DNA from: Scenedesmus sp. ARA3
Lineage: Eukaryota; Chlorophyta; Chlorophyceae; Sphaeropleales; Scenedesmaceae
Direction of reading: 5' to 3'
DNA length: 64,000 nt
Assembly (NCBI GenBank): GCA_004335835.1
Contig: RWJK01001064.1
Span: 1-64,000, forward strand
Both the position numbers and the translations under genes were made by a program. Below, piece after piece: positions 10,046-21,228 of the stretch. The notes beneath the pieces are model-generated. The model had not been told where the DNA came from and ran no database searches. It saw only the letters and a list, made by a program, of their open reading frames with translations. How positions within the stretch are numbered: the first letter of the stretch is position 1; each line of letters opens with the position of its first letter.

Positions 10046-12087
10046 ATGTCTTCGCCTTACAATTTGCGCTGGCTCAAAGAGCAAAGCCTGTACCGTATCA
10101 GTAGACCCTCTGGAGCCCATGTAAGTGACGCTCGAAAAATTGCTGGTAGCAACAACGCTTGTCCTCCCATAACCGCTGGTGCTGCTGCTTTGTCTTGAAT
10201 GTGCACAGGCAGATACAGTGCAACGGGCCAACCTGCAGGATTCCTGTCACACTGACAGCCATAGCAGCCATAGCAGCAGCATATTGGTTTAAGCGGCAAG
10301 CGCAGGAGCCCGGCAAGAAACTGCCAGAGCCCTGGCCTGAGGTGCGCTGCCGAGCGAGCGTAACCAAAACCACCTTAGCTGCATGTGCTGTTTCAGTTGC
10401 TTGGCGTCGCTGCGTTGTCTGTGCTGGCATGCACACCTGTTTCACACCATGTTGCGCATGCTTGGCAATTTTGGCGAGGTCTGATGTTAGGAGCAGACTC
10501 AGTAACACCCTGCATGGCTGTTCTGCAAGCTGCTCAGCTGTTGCTCTGCCAGATCATGAATACACATGACGCTTCAGCTGTGGCGGCTAATACCCTAAGT
10601 GAGTCGTGAATCAAGCTCCTCAGCAAGTGAACGTAGCACCTGCAGGGCCGCCTTGATGGTGTGGTGCTGTGTGTGTTGCTGCCGCAGATGCCTAACCCCT
10701 CGACTGACCCAGTTGCGTATCAGAAGGCGCTTGCGCGCACGCGGCAGGCGCAGGACGTGCAGCGAGCAGTGGGCTTCATGAACTCAGGGGAGCGGGCACG
10801 GTGAGCAGCAGCAGCAGCAGGGCTCAAGCAGCAGCAGCAGCAGCAGCAGCAACACAGCAGCTTGAGAGAAGAAGCAGCAGCAGCAGTGGCTGCAGCAGCA
10901 GTGGCTGCAGCAGCAGCGGTGGCTGCGGCGAGTGTGGCAGGCATGCGACAGTGGCCAGTGCAGCTGCGTGTACGTGCTATGGACAGCAGCAGCAAGCTTG
11001 ATCAACACTAGCGTCATCAGGTTGTGAGGCAGTCAGCTACGCGCAGCAGGCTGCTGTGTGAACCCAGATGTTGAGCAGCAGCAGTGGTTGCCGCTGCTGC
11101 ACCTGCACTGGCGGCTCATGCAGCCAGCATCAGTGCTGCGCCTGTGTCACCGGCGCTCACTTGGTTGTTGTGCAGCACTTAGCGGCACTGGCACCGATGG
11201 CTGCAGCAATGTCATTGTTGAGTGTTAACACTGACATCAGCAGCCCTGGTAATTATCTCCGCAGCATGCTGCATGCATGTTTGTCTGACAGCGGCAGGCC
11301 GCAAGCCCCACGCCCTTCAGCATGACCAGCAAGACACGGCAACAGGCAGCCGACACTGAACCACACAATGCATGGCATACATCTCGCCACCATGTACATC
11401 TCATCAACAACCTTCCGTCATGTTAACTGCTGCTGCTGCTGCTGCTGCCGCTGCTGCTGCTGCAGGGCCATGGTGGAGCTGCACAAGGCGCTGGAGGAGA
11501 ACGCCGTCTGCCGCTCGCCGCTGCTGGACGGCCACCAGACGCGCAACGAGGTGCGCAGCTGCAAGGACTACCTTATGTTGTTGGACAGATCGGCGCGTTA
11601 CAGATGGGGAGTGGCAGGGCTGTCAGCGGTATCGTGCAGGTGCATGGTCTCCAACCTGGGGCCACTTGGGGTCCGCGGTCAACGCAGCAATTCTGGACGG
11701 GCGTAACAATGCAAGCTGTGTGTGGTTCTATGAGCGTGGCGCCACACCCCAGGTTCATAGGTGGCTGATGTACTAGCAGACGTTGCATGAATGTCATTGG
11801 TCTACGCCTGCACTCAACACACTCATGCCGACCCCCGCTGCATATGCCTGCTTGCTTCCTCGTGTCGTGCTGCCGCCGCGGCCGCCGCTGCTGCTGCTGC
11901 TTGCTTCCTCGCCCTGCCCCTGCTGCTGCAGCTGGTGGGTCTGTACAGCCTGCACATAGAGAACACGGAGGTGCCGCCCAACTTTGCGGTGCTGCTGCAG
12001 CTGCGGCAGATGCTGGGGCTGGACGCAGACACAGCGGAGCAGATAGAGGAGGACGTGCTGCGGCAGAGCCAGGCCTTCAGCATCTGA
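10046..12087 (+). CDS. Small membrane-anchored conserved-looking protein, 5 exons
   Basis: Exons 10046-10120, 10219-10341, 10688-10800, 11466-11550, 11932-12087 close into 183 aa. Residues about 33-49 (IPVTLTAIAAIAAAYWF) form one membrane helix. A soluble, charged, helical part follows (NPSTDPVAYQKALARTRQ; VELHKALEENAVCRSPLL; NFAVLLQLRQMLGLD) ending QAFSI. The strong GC third-position bias and tidy phases argue that the later exons are real. Exon 4 could run on to 11628, which also ends in phase 0 and adds KDYLMLLDRSARYRWG, a coding-like segment, so intron retention or a longer exon is possible. The first exon is the weakest part. I do not recognise the family. An organelle inner-membrane role is a guess. 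Confidence 0.6.
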
Positions 12088-12331
12088 GCACAGCAGCAGC
12101 AGCAGCAGCAGCGGCGGCGGCGGCCGCTGCAGGTGTGTGGGAGGTTCCATGAGTTCCGGTTTGCTGGGAGAGGCTGCTGTGCTGCGACACATGACTTTCA
12201 ACTCAGGTTGTGGCTATGGTTGTGATGACCGCAAGTGCTGAGTAGCGGTTGCTTGGCCAGAGCCTGCAGCCAGGTTTTTTCCTGACAATCCACTTGTTTT
12301 ATAACATATTGCATTGTGATTTGTAGCGTAT

Positions 12332-12336
12332 TGTAA
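12332..12336 (+). terminator. Candidate TGTAA poly(A) signal
   Basis: TGTAA 245 bases after the stop of the small membrane protein gene, where base composition changes. Confidence 0.4.
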
Positions 12337-12750
12337 CCAGCTGGACGCTTCAGGCAGAGTTCTTACAGACTTCCAGCTGTAGCACGGCCATTGAAAAGAG
12401 TTAACAACGTGCATGCAGGTCAGACATTACAAGCAAGCATAATCCACCATAATCTCATTGAATGACCAGTCTGCGGCACACGCCGGGAGCTGCCTACCCA
12501 GTAATAAACAGCAAACGTTGCTGCAGTTAAGCCGACAAACAGCCTGTTATAGTGACACGTACACGTACACAAATTGACGGGCAGCCAGTGCCCCGATGGT
12601 GCAGATGGCATCACTGCCAGCATGAGTTAACGCACAGAAGTTGTGCAGTGGGACAGGCATGCCACCCACCACTGCAAAGACACAGGAACTGTGCATATGT
12701 CCACGACCTGCAACTTGCAACATCAACAAAGCTGCAAAGCACTGTATTCA

Positions 12751-12755
12751 TTACA
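12751..12755 (-). terminator. Candidate TGTAA poly(A) signal of the 12847-13535 gene
   Basis: Minus-strand TGTAA about 92 bases past the TGA at 12847-12849, a typical distance for a chlorophyte poly(A) signal. It supports that exon being a genuine 3' terminal exon. Confidence 0.5.
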
Positions 12756-12846
12756 GTGACTCTGCATACTACACCTGCAGTAGACGCCGTGGTAACCAAC
12801 CAAAGAAACAGATGCAAATGGTGCAGTACTGCTAGGTGTTGGCATA

Positions 12847-13535
12847 TCAGAACCCTTTGACCATGGTCGTCACCAGGTCACGCTTGCTCAGTCCAGGCGG
12901 CATGCCGCCCATCATGCGCATGACAGCAGAGCCTGCAGGCTGCAGCTGCAGCAGCGAGACGCTCTGTATCCCATCCAACTGCCCATGATGTTATAAGGAA
13001 CACAGCGGCTTATACAGCTGGGGTCGCGTTGTTGCCGATACATGTGAAGACATCACTGGTAAACTGCTGTAGACACAGGGAAACTGTCATATTACAGGCC
13101 TGTGCCATTGCAGCCTGATGCGGGCTCAAGCGCATGCCCAGCACTGCATGCGCGCCAAGTGGTGCAGCTGGCTGCCATCAAACCAAGCAACATAAGCAGC
13201 CGTCAGATCACTCCTGCGGCTGACTTGAATTTTAAGATGTACAGGCCCAACTTGGGCACGGCGTGCTGCTTGGGGTTGTTCTCAAGATCACGTGCTGCCT
13301 GACGGATACTAAACTAGCAGCAAACTGATGGTGTGAATATGGCTGCTGTCCTGCCCAGCATCACACGTCATTGCCTGACTACCTGCGGCCTGCCTTGATA
13401 CTGATGTACAATGCAGATACGAACGCCTGCAGCCGCATCAATGCATGCATCAAGCTTGGGCCTCTGCCGCGCCGCGCTGTGCCCCGGCACCGCCCTCCCC
13501 ACGCTGCGGCGCGCCGCCACCGCCAGGTGCAGCAG
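12847..13535 (-). CDS. C-terminal 123 residues of an unassigned gene (3 exons, 5' part unresolved)
   Basis: Exons in transcript order 13535-13383, 13298-13212 and 12978-12847 are all phase 0 with AG/GT borders and give 123 residues plus stop. Segments include LLHLAVAARRSVGRA, RPKLDACIDAAAGVRICI, AARDLENNPKQHAVPKLGLY and RMMGGMPPGLSKRDL, ending TTMVKGF. The first exon has an in-frame stop just upstream, so it is internal and needs an earlier exon. That must lie within or beyond the 3' part of the BACK/discoidin gene. It may be a separate gene overlapping that region, or an alternative tail of its transcript. I do not recognise the protein. Evidence is phase coherence, GC-rich third positions and a well-placed TGTAA. 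Confidence 0.42.
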
Positions 13536-13558
13536 CTGCCGTGTTTGTGACTAGGTTG

Positions 13559-13935
13559 TAGGGAAGGCCCATGCGTTGGCATGTCTCTGTGGGTCATGAT
13601 ACGATGCGCTCAGGTACCGCCTGGCCCTCCGCCGCACCACACTGTGCCTTTGTGTCAGCCGCAGCCGCGCACTGCGACACAGCACCCTCGCCAGCTGCAG
13701 GGCCGCCTGACACACTGTTGGAAGTGCTGCCTAGCTTGCAGAAATTCCCATACACCTCCCAGTGGCTCAGAGGGAAGGCCCAAGGACTGGCATGGCTCGC
13801 ATGTTTGGGGAACAATGAGTTCAGGAAGCTGTCTGAGCCTCTGCAGCTGCCGCGCTTGTGCCCAGCTTGTAGAAATACCCATACAGCTCCCAATGGCTCA
13901 GAGGGAAGGCCCAAGGGCTGGCGTGGCTCTGCGTG
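13559..13935 (-). repeat. Stop-proximal exon tail duplicated two to three times
   Basis: The end of the last BACK/discoidin exon (PWAFPLSHWELYGYF and following codons) recurs 131 bases further downstream as PWAFPLSHWEVYGNF with a different open tail. A short remnant near 13559-13590 still reads WAFP. Plus-strand anchors are GGGAAGG at 13903, 13772 and 13561. The second copy is open to a stop at 13594-13596. Confidence 0.8.
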
Positions 13936-15404
13936 GGCCCCAGCAGCAGCAGCCGGAAGGCCCTGAAGGGCATGGAGGCAGCAGGGCCGCCAATGGGCCA
14001 GCTGCCGTACTGGCCTGGCAGGCGGATGGTGGCGTCGCTGACGTGGCGGCGCAGGTCAAGCCAGTGCTGCAGGTCGTTGGAGCCCTGCAGGTGAGCAGGG
14101 AGGTGGGGTTTAGGTTTTAGGGGGTTGGTTACAGGGTTTCTTGGAGTTGCTGACGTGGTGGCACAGGTCCAGCCAGTGCGCCAGGTCGTTGGAGCCCTGC
14201 GGGTGAGCAGGGAGGTGGGTTTTTGATTTCAGGGGTTTGGTTACAGGGTTTTTTGGAGTTGCTGACGTGGCGGCACAGGTCCAGCCAGTGCGCCAGGTCG
14301 TTGGAGCCCTGCGGGTGAGCAAAGAGGTGGGTTTCAGGTTTTAGAAATTTGGGTATTGGCATCGCTGACGTGGCGGCGCAGGTCAAGCCAGTGCGCCAGG
14401 TCCGTTGGAGCCCTGCGGGTGATTACGGAGGCGGGCGTTTGGTTGGTGATTGGTTGGTGTTGGGGTATAGGGGTTTGGCATGTGGAAGTGCAGATGAAGC
14501 AGCGTGCAGATGTGAAGACAGGAGGCCATTGCATCGGGGCGCTGCACAAGCACAGCGGCCCGACTTGAGGCCGCCAAACACCGCCACAGCAAACACAACT
14601 GTGCAAGCACCCCTGCATCAACCATCTCGCAAGCTGCGTAGCCACTGCACATCATTCATCAATCAAAACAGCGCTGCATGCCTCCCAGCTGCGCACGCAT
14701 GTCAAGCAAGCATGCCTGCAGCAGCAGCCCGCGAGCTGCGCAATTTTCGCATGCCGCTACTCCAGCAGCAGCAGCAGCCTCACCTGCAGCACCCAGCTGC
14801 GCACGAAGCCGTCCTGCGAGCCGTCGTGGCGAATGGTGTAGTAGTTGCAGAGCAGGCGGTGCTGCGGGCCCAGGTCCAGCTGCCACCAGGTGCTGGGCGT
14901 TGCGGCAGCAGCAGCAGCAGAGGCGCCTGCTGCTGCTGGCTGCTGGGGTGTCCGAATGTAGCGGGGGCCGGCAAAGGAGGTGTTCAGGAACTGGCCTGAC
15001 ACCAGCGCCTGCGTTGGCAGGAGGCAGGAGGCAAAAGCAGCCATATCAGCCAGTGCACCACAATGGCGGTGGCAGCTGATGTGTGCATTGCAAGGGGTAG
15101 GCAGTGCAGCAAGCACCACATAGCAGAGCTTGTAACGGCAAGCCATGGTGCTGCCAGTAGTGCGCAAGCCGTAGCAGGCCAGCAGGCGCCTAGCAGTGCC
15201 ACCCAGCCCTCGCATGTGCTGCCAACCACTGCCCACAACACATAACCTAATCACGCATGGCCTTCTGAGCAACACCTCCTGACCATGGGTTTGCCAGGGC
15301 AATGATAGAGCTAGCCACAACAGTGCGCCACATACACTTCGACACCATACGGAACTCGCAGCAGCGCTGAACCACTACAAAACCATTCTTTATGTTTCGA
15401 TGCA

Positions 15405-15463
<59 letters not shown>

Positions 15464-15513
15464 NNNNNNNNNNNNNNNNNNNNNNNNNNNNNNNNNNNNN
15501 NNNNNNNNNNNNN

Positions 15514-15578
<65 letters not shown>

Positions 15579-18408
15579 CACACACCTTGGGGTCGGTGTA
15601 GCGCGAGGGCGGGCTGCTGGCCTTGATGTCTAGGGCTTTAGACGCCACGGGGTTCACCCACTGCTTGCTGCCATAGTCCGTGCCGATGTAATGCACCACG
15701 CCGTTGCGGTCCCCATCACACACATACATCAGCTCCTTGCAGGAAGGCGCCAGCCGCCGCCTGAAGTGCCGCCAGCCGCCGGCCCTGCTGCCGGGTGCTG
15801 CTGCTGCTGCCGGCTGCAAGGAAGCCGCCTTCTCCCCACCAGCCGCGCATGCGGCTGCTGCTGCAGAGGCATTGGTGCTCGAAAGGCCCGGCCGCACCAG
15901 CCGCCGCTGCTCAAATGTGTAGCAGCCGCGCGGTGAGGCGGCCTCATGGGCATCACTCATGCGCTGCAGGTCCTCCTGCATGCAGCGCTGCACATAGCTG
16001 CAGCTGCAGGCAAAGGGGTGCGCCAGCACAGCCTGCACAGCAGCGCAGCAGCACACAGCAGGAGAGAGTATGGCAGCATGCGAGGCAGGTTAGTGGAAAC
16101 GTGCTGCTGGATGTCATCATGCGGCAGAACAGCACACAGATTGCACAGGGGTGGAGCTGTTGGATCCCACCAAGCGGCAGAACAGCAGCCAGCGGAGTGA
16201 ACTTGGCAGCATATGATGCTGCCACAAGCGTGCCAGCCAGCATGCGTATACCAGGCACACATAAGCTGTGCGCATACACCCAATAGTGGTGTTGCTATAC
16301 GGTATACTAGCAGATTTGTCTGCAGCCATCAGCAGGCGTGCCAGCACAGCGCCGCACCTGTCTGTCTGCCTCAGGCATGAACGCAAAGCGCACCAGCTGC
16401 AGCAGCTCCTGCACATCGCCAGGCGGCCGGCCAGCCAGTGACCCGGCAGCATCCAGCTGGCCTGCAGGGCAGATGCAAGGCGCGACATCCTCACAGTGCT
16501 GCTGCTGTTGCTGCGCTTGCTGCTGCGGCTGCTCCTCTGCTTGCTGCTGCTTCTGTGGATGCCGCTGCTGCTGCTCCTGTTGTGGCTGCTCCTCTGGCTG
16601 CTGCTGCTGCGCTGCGTCAGCTGTGGGCTGGCTGCCGTACTGGCACCAGGCTGCGACTGCCTGGAACACCTCAAGCTCAAACACGTCCTGCAGCGCAGCA
16701 GCAGCAGCAGCAGCAGCAAGAGCAGCAGCGGCAACAGCAGGTGTGAGCAGAGTCATTAGATATCCAGAGCGCACCATGTCACCACCCATCAGTACTGAAT
16801 CCCTGTAGACAGATGTGTTTGCAGGCACTCGCGCAGTGCTGCCTGCCGCCTCATCGCACTACTGCCACTTGACCACTTGCCAAACCAGCACAGCAGTACA
16901 CGCCTACGCTACAAACGCACACATGCAAACACCATCATGAATGCTGCGTTTGCACCTCAACCTCTCCACGCACCAGCAGCGGCTCATGCAGGATGTCAGC
17001 CATGACGTCAACCGACAGGCACGCCAGGTCATCCAGGTGCTGCCGCACCAGCAGCCCAAACCAGCCTCCTGCAAGCTGCACAGCAGCCTCGTACAGCTGC
17101 TGCGTGCGCGGCAGCAGCAGCTCCGACAGCTGCAGCACGTGGCACACGCCTGCAGGAGCCATGCTGCGCGCAACAGACTCCATCACCAGCTGCAGCAGGC
17201 TCGGCACAACACAGCTCTGCAGCTGTGTGGGTGCTGATTTAGCTGCTGCAGGGCTGCACTGCGCGCTGCTGTCGCCCATGCTGGCGTCACTCTGCTCAGC
17301 TTGCCGCTGCTGCTGCTGTTCCTGCAGGCGCGCTTCCTGCTGCAGCTGCAGCAGCCGCGCTTGCTCCTGCCGCTGCTGCTCCGCCAGCTGCTGCAGCTGC
17401 GCCGCAGCCAGCGGCGGCAGTAGCTGCACGTTGCGGTAGCTCACATGCTTGTCCCAGCAGCTGAGCCCGATGTGGCGTATGCCTGGGATTGGCTGCTGGG
17501 GGTCATGCCATATAAAGCTGAGGCTGCTGCCTGCTGGGCCTGTGCCTATGGCGATGCTGCCATTGCTGTAGTTGATCCAGCAGGTGGTGAAGCTGCGGGG
17601 GTCCACTGTGCATCCTGCAAGGCCCGTTGCCTGCAAGCATGGAGTGAAACGCATGATGCATGGGCAAGGACAGGCAGGGTCAGTGCACGCAACATGTTGG
17701 AGGGTTGTACCATGGCTGCGCAGATTGTGCTGCCAGATAAACGTGCATGCAGGAAGCCTATGTGTAGACGCGGCAGAACCTTTAGGCCATCTGCTTACGC
17801 TGAGCGTGTTGAAGCACTGCCATGCGGTTGCAGCACAGCCGCAGAACCCAGGCCAACAAGAACAGCTCACGCCGCTGAGCAAGCCCATCTGCTCACCGAG
17901 GCCTGCTCATCCCCATTCTTCTCTATCTTCAGCTTGCTGTTTCGGTGGCTGCCCAGGATGATGGTATAGTTCTGCTCCACTGCCAGGTGCTCGCCGCCTG
18001 CAGGACCTTGCTGCCGCTGCAGGTGCTGCCAGCGCTTAGCGCCTGGGATAGGCTTCAAAATGATGGTGACGTCATTCTCTCCTGTTCATTCACCAGACAC
18101 AAGAACAACCTACACTTAACTCTGAGCATTGAGACAGACAATAAAAGGATGAGCACTCTGGCTGTATGTGGGCATGCATGCTGCTAGGCAGGCTGACTAG
18201 GCTGACAAGACAGCAGCAGTAACAGCAATGCTTTGCTTCTTGTCCCATGGCCTGCAACTACAGCCGTTCCAGCCTCGAGTTTAAGCTGAAATATACCTTT
18301 GCATTCAAACTGAAGGCAGCAAGAACCGTCCAGCTGATAGTCGCCCAAAGACAGCCAGGCACACTCAAAAGGTGGCACGATCAAGGCGTTGCTTGCCACC
18401 CGCAGCAT
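13821..18408 (-). CDS. BACK and discoidin-like protein related to plant BTB protein At2g30600, 7 exons
   Basis: Exons in order: 18408-18297, 18081-17897, 17630-16956, 16687-16358, 16032-15586, 15008-14784, 14084-13821; 745 aa. Residues 1 to about 190 form the N-terminal beta-sandwich of At2g30600-like proteins (VPPFECAW, ENDVTIILK, ILGSHRNSKLKIE, HIGLSCWDKHVSYRNV). A Gln-rich coil comes next. Residues about 250-434 are a BACK-like helical region (LEVFQAVAAWC, LLQLVRFAFMP) with a Gln-rich insert. Residues about 475-745 are a discoidin-like domain (HYIGTDYGSKQWVNP, TSFAGPRYIR, WWQLDLGPQHRLLCNYYT, GSWPIGG). The plant relative has BTB domains; I see none here. BTB/BACK proteins usually act as Cullin-3 adaptors, so without BTB this role is doubtful. 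Starts at the first ATG. An N gap lies in intron 5. Confidence 0.82.
14025..14430 (-). repeat. Four copies of the exon 7 acceptor region, period 104-112
   Basis: Plus-strand anchors CGTTGGAGCCCTGC at 14075, 14187, 14299 and 14403. Each copy holds the intron 6 end, an AG acceptor and the start of exon 7 (GSNDLQHWLDLRRHVSD in the used copy; GSNDLAHWLDLCRHVSN in two others). The most distal copy has one extra base that breaks its frame. Confidence 0.9.
15405..15573. repeat. (CA)n microsatellite containing a 50-base assembly gap
   Basis: Perfect CA repeats flank a run of N (15464-15513). The block lies in intron 5 of the BACK/discoidin gene, directly beside the GTGTGTG donor at 15584-15585. The true repeat length is unknown. 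Reading frames across it are meaningless. Confidence 0.97.
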
Positions 18409-19484
18409 CCTGCCGTCTTAGTCATGATCGTGAACGGTGAACATCTTGGAAGTCCGACACATAGACCAAGCAAAGGTGCCCAAGAGCACTGTCAACTGAA
18501 CAGATTCCGGGGTTCGAATGGCGGTCAGGCGTCAATGGTGTTGCAACTATAGGCTTTCCAAGCTTTTGGTGAGCTGGAATCTAGGCTCACAGACCCAGGT
18601 AGGACGGACTGTCACATGGGTTGCAGGTCTTGAGTTGAACTTCCTCTTCATACCGGTGTCTGAAGATATCCTCTGGCATGGAGACGCGCCTAGCTGCGGA
18701 GCATGGCCTCCTGACGTTCTTTCAAGCTCACATCCCCAAGCGAGTGCTTCGCCAAGCAGCATCTGCCCTACAGACGCAGCAGGCAACATGTGGCCACACG
18801 GAGTGCTGGTTTGTGCAGCTGCTGGCACATGTTCAACATTTGGCCAGCATCTGTCATACTATGGACAGCATACATGGTGATGTCATGTCGCCGCTATGTA
18901 AACAGGCCTTCATGGGCAGAAACTGCAGGAGCAGTTGCTAAACACGTTCCCGTTCTCAGGCTGAGCAATGTGTTAACATATGCTTAGGCCTGCAGCTGTG
19001 GCAGCTGCAAGACGTGGTGATGCCTTCCACACCTGATAGCTTTGAACTAATCAGCCAAAGCACACTTGCAAAGCATGTGGTTGACGGCATAGACCAGCAG
19101 CAGCAGGAGCAGCAACAGCAGCTGCTGCATAATGCTCCTGGATGGCAGGCAGACCGTGCATTGACACATTTAGATGCACTCTTCCACGTACTTTCTGCGT
19201 GCATGCTGGGAGAGTTTGTTGTGCACGCTCGATTCGCCTGCTTCCCGTGACCGCCACCTGCCCTCGTTGATGATCTCGTCCAACGCGGTGAATCATACAG
19301 TGCATCCTCATTGGACTGTTGTTCGCGGATCCCACCATCTTCTACATATAAGCTTTTTCTTCTCAAGCTGCCCAACAAGTGCTACTATTGATCATCAGAC
19401 GCAGCGCAGCAAGTACGGACTTCCACTCGACATCGCCAAGCCTTCGCCAAGGTTCACAGACCGCCAGCACAAGCGACAGTAAAC
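18409..19484. other. Divergent intergenic region (bidirectional promoter zone)
   Basis: About 1.1 kb between two divergent start codons: the BACK/discoidin gene leftward and the lumen-targeted gene rightward. Short open frames on both strands show no domain or splice partners. The sequence is less repeat-rich than the UTRs. I see no certain core promoter motif. Confidence 0.5.
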
Positions 19485-21228
19485 ATGCTGACCTCAACCA
19501 ACAGTCGCGTTGTGAGCAGCAGCAGGTGCTCTGCCCGCTCAGCTGGAACCTTGGCAGTGAGGCCAGCCCGGGTGGTCCAAGCAAGGGCATCCAGCCGTGA
19601 CCAGAATGACGCACTGGCCTCAACCGCATTCGCTGCGACTGCAGCAGCACTGCTGCTGGTACGTACATGCTGCCAGCCCTGCCAGGCCTGCCTGCTCGCT
19701 GGAACAGCTTGGTGCAGGGTGCACCATGTGCTACTGTACCTGGTGCCAGTGCACATGTGCACCACTACGTATCCTTGCGCAACAGCCAGTGGGCAACCTA
19801 TGCATGCATATACATAGCTGTATGCTTTGCGAAATACGTTCACGTCCATTTGCTTGCAAGCCAGGCTGTGCTTGCCCCTCTCCAAGGTGCTGAACTTCGT
19901 GCTGCAACTTTGCAGGAAAGATACAGAATTTTCTCAACAACTGCTCCCCCGCTGCTTGCCTTACCTTGGCTGTCTGTGCTGCCTCTGCTGCCTCCCCACA
20001 GGTGTCCAGCCCCGTGTCTGCTGCTGAGCTGTCACCCAACCCGCTGTCAGTGACGGCCGACGGCAACATCTTCAGCAAGCTGTGGAACAAGGTGCCCAAG
20101 GCATCACCAGTCACAGAGGACCCCTACGGTGAGCGCTGCTGGTGCTGCTGTTGTATGCTGCCTGCGCATACTCACGTACTAGCAGCCACCCCATAGTTTG
20201 CTGTTCATGCATGTGTGCGCACGATAGGCACGCCCTGAAGCCATGCTAGCTGCATCTATCGCAGGCTGCAGGACATGATGGCTCAGCAGGCTACTGTGCG
20301 AATTTGTGGGTGTTGGTTTCATATGGCTGTGTGCGTGCATTTGGCGCTTGAGGGCGTTCGCCACGGACTGCTCAGTGTGCATGGTACCTCAGCAACTTCT
20401 GCTCTCCCCTAGTCAAACTTGCCGCCCATGAGAAGGTTGCCACGACCTGCAACACGCCGGCCACTGGCTGGCAGCTGTGTGCAGGAGTGTGGGACTTCCC
20501 CCACACACCTGCACGCAGCTGCATGGCGGTTTGCAGGTTGCTCCCATGCGTGTCAAACTATCGTGGACCATTGATGCCCCAGCTAGCTGCTTTACTTGCA
20601 CATCAACTCCTGCTGCTGCTTTTTCTCAACTGCTGCTGCTGCTCCTGCTTCTGCATGTTGCACACGCGCAGGCGCTAACGCCAAGGCGGGCAACACGCTG
20701 GCCAGCACCAAAACTAGTTGGCAGCACTGCCATGCCTATGGCACGACACGATGCGCAAACACTCCGGCAAACCGCCATTGCACTGACGCCTCCTCTCCTG
20801 CTGCTGCTGCTGCTCAGCAGTGCTGCTTTTATACACCTTGCATGCAGGCGTTGACGCCAAGGCCGGCAAGGCCCTGACCAGCACCAAGGCACAGCCCAAG
20901 CTGGCACCTGCACCTGATGAAGATGCCTTCGCTCTTACTGCTGCTGCTGCTGCTGCTGTTTCCTGCAGGCGCTGACGCCAAGGCCGGCAAGACCCTGGCC
21001 AGCACCAAGAAGGCCATGCCCATCATCACCGAGCAGGAGGCGGTGGCGCCGGAGGCCTTCCCCAACCCTGCTGCTTCCCGCATCCCTGGTGCCAAGCCCG
21101 CCGTGCTGGCTGCTGCGGAGGGTGACGAGCATCGCGGACCTAACAGGGGCCAGTTTGAGGGCCTCAACGAGGGTGACAGGCAGCGGCTGATTGACGAGAA
21201 GTCGCCAGCACAGGCCTCCAGGAAGTGA
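19485..21228 (+). CDS. Thylakoid-lumen-targeted protein of unknown function, 3 exons
   Basis: Exons 19485-19658, 20002-20128, 20969-21228; 186 aa. The first about 45 residues are Ser/Arg/Ala-rich without acidic residues (plastid transit peptide). A hydrophobic stretch follows, AFAATAAALLLVSSPVSA, with a VSA-A signal-peptidase site near residue 65, so the protein should be delivered to the thylakoid lumen. The mature part of about 120 residues is polar and probably largely disordered (NIFSKLWNKVPKAS, ADAKAGKTLAST, NRGQFEGLNEGDRQRLIDEK). No known domain. Exon 3 is preceded by two degenerate copies of its own acceptor region. The used copy was chosen because only it reads to the stop without losing frame. 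Localisation is inferred from presequence type only. Confidence 0.72.
20665..21020 (+). repeat. Three copies of the exon 3 acceptor region
   Basis: Copies whose exon part begins at 20672, 20848 and 20969 (spacing 176 and 121). Each has CTG-rich intron sequence, a CAG acceptor and codons for G-(A/V)-(D/N)-A-K-A-G and L-(A/T)-S-T-K. All three would splice in the same phase. The first two lack a plausible downstream donor, and the second reads into a stop at the third. Confidence 0.88.

Larger units (their letters stand above)
12088..12846. other. Convergent 3' region between plus and minus genes
   Basis: The 3' UTRs of the plus-strand gene ending at 12087 and the minus-strand exon ending at 12847 meet here. 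Plus-strand TGTAA at 12332-12336 and minus-strand TGTAA at 12751-12755 flank the middle. AT-richer than neighbouring exons, with no credible gene. Confidence 0.55.

Noticed and set aside
15390..15633. Open frames through the CA repeat and N run
   Set aside because: Translation of a dinucleotide repeat and undefined bases; no coding meaning.
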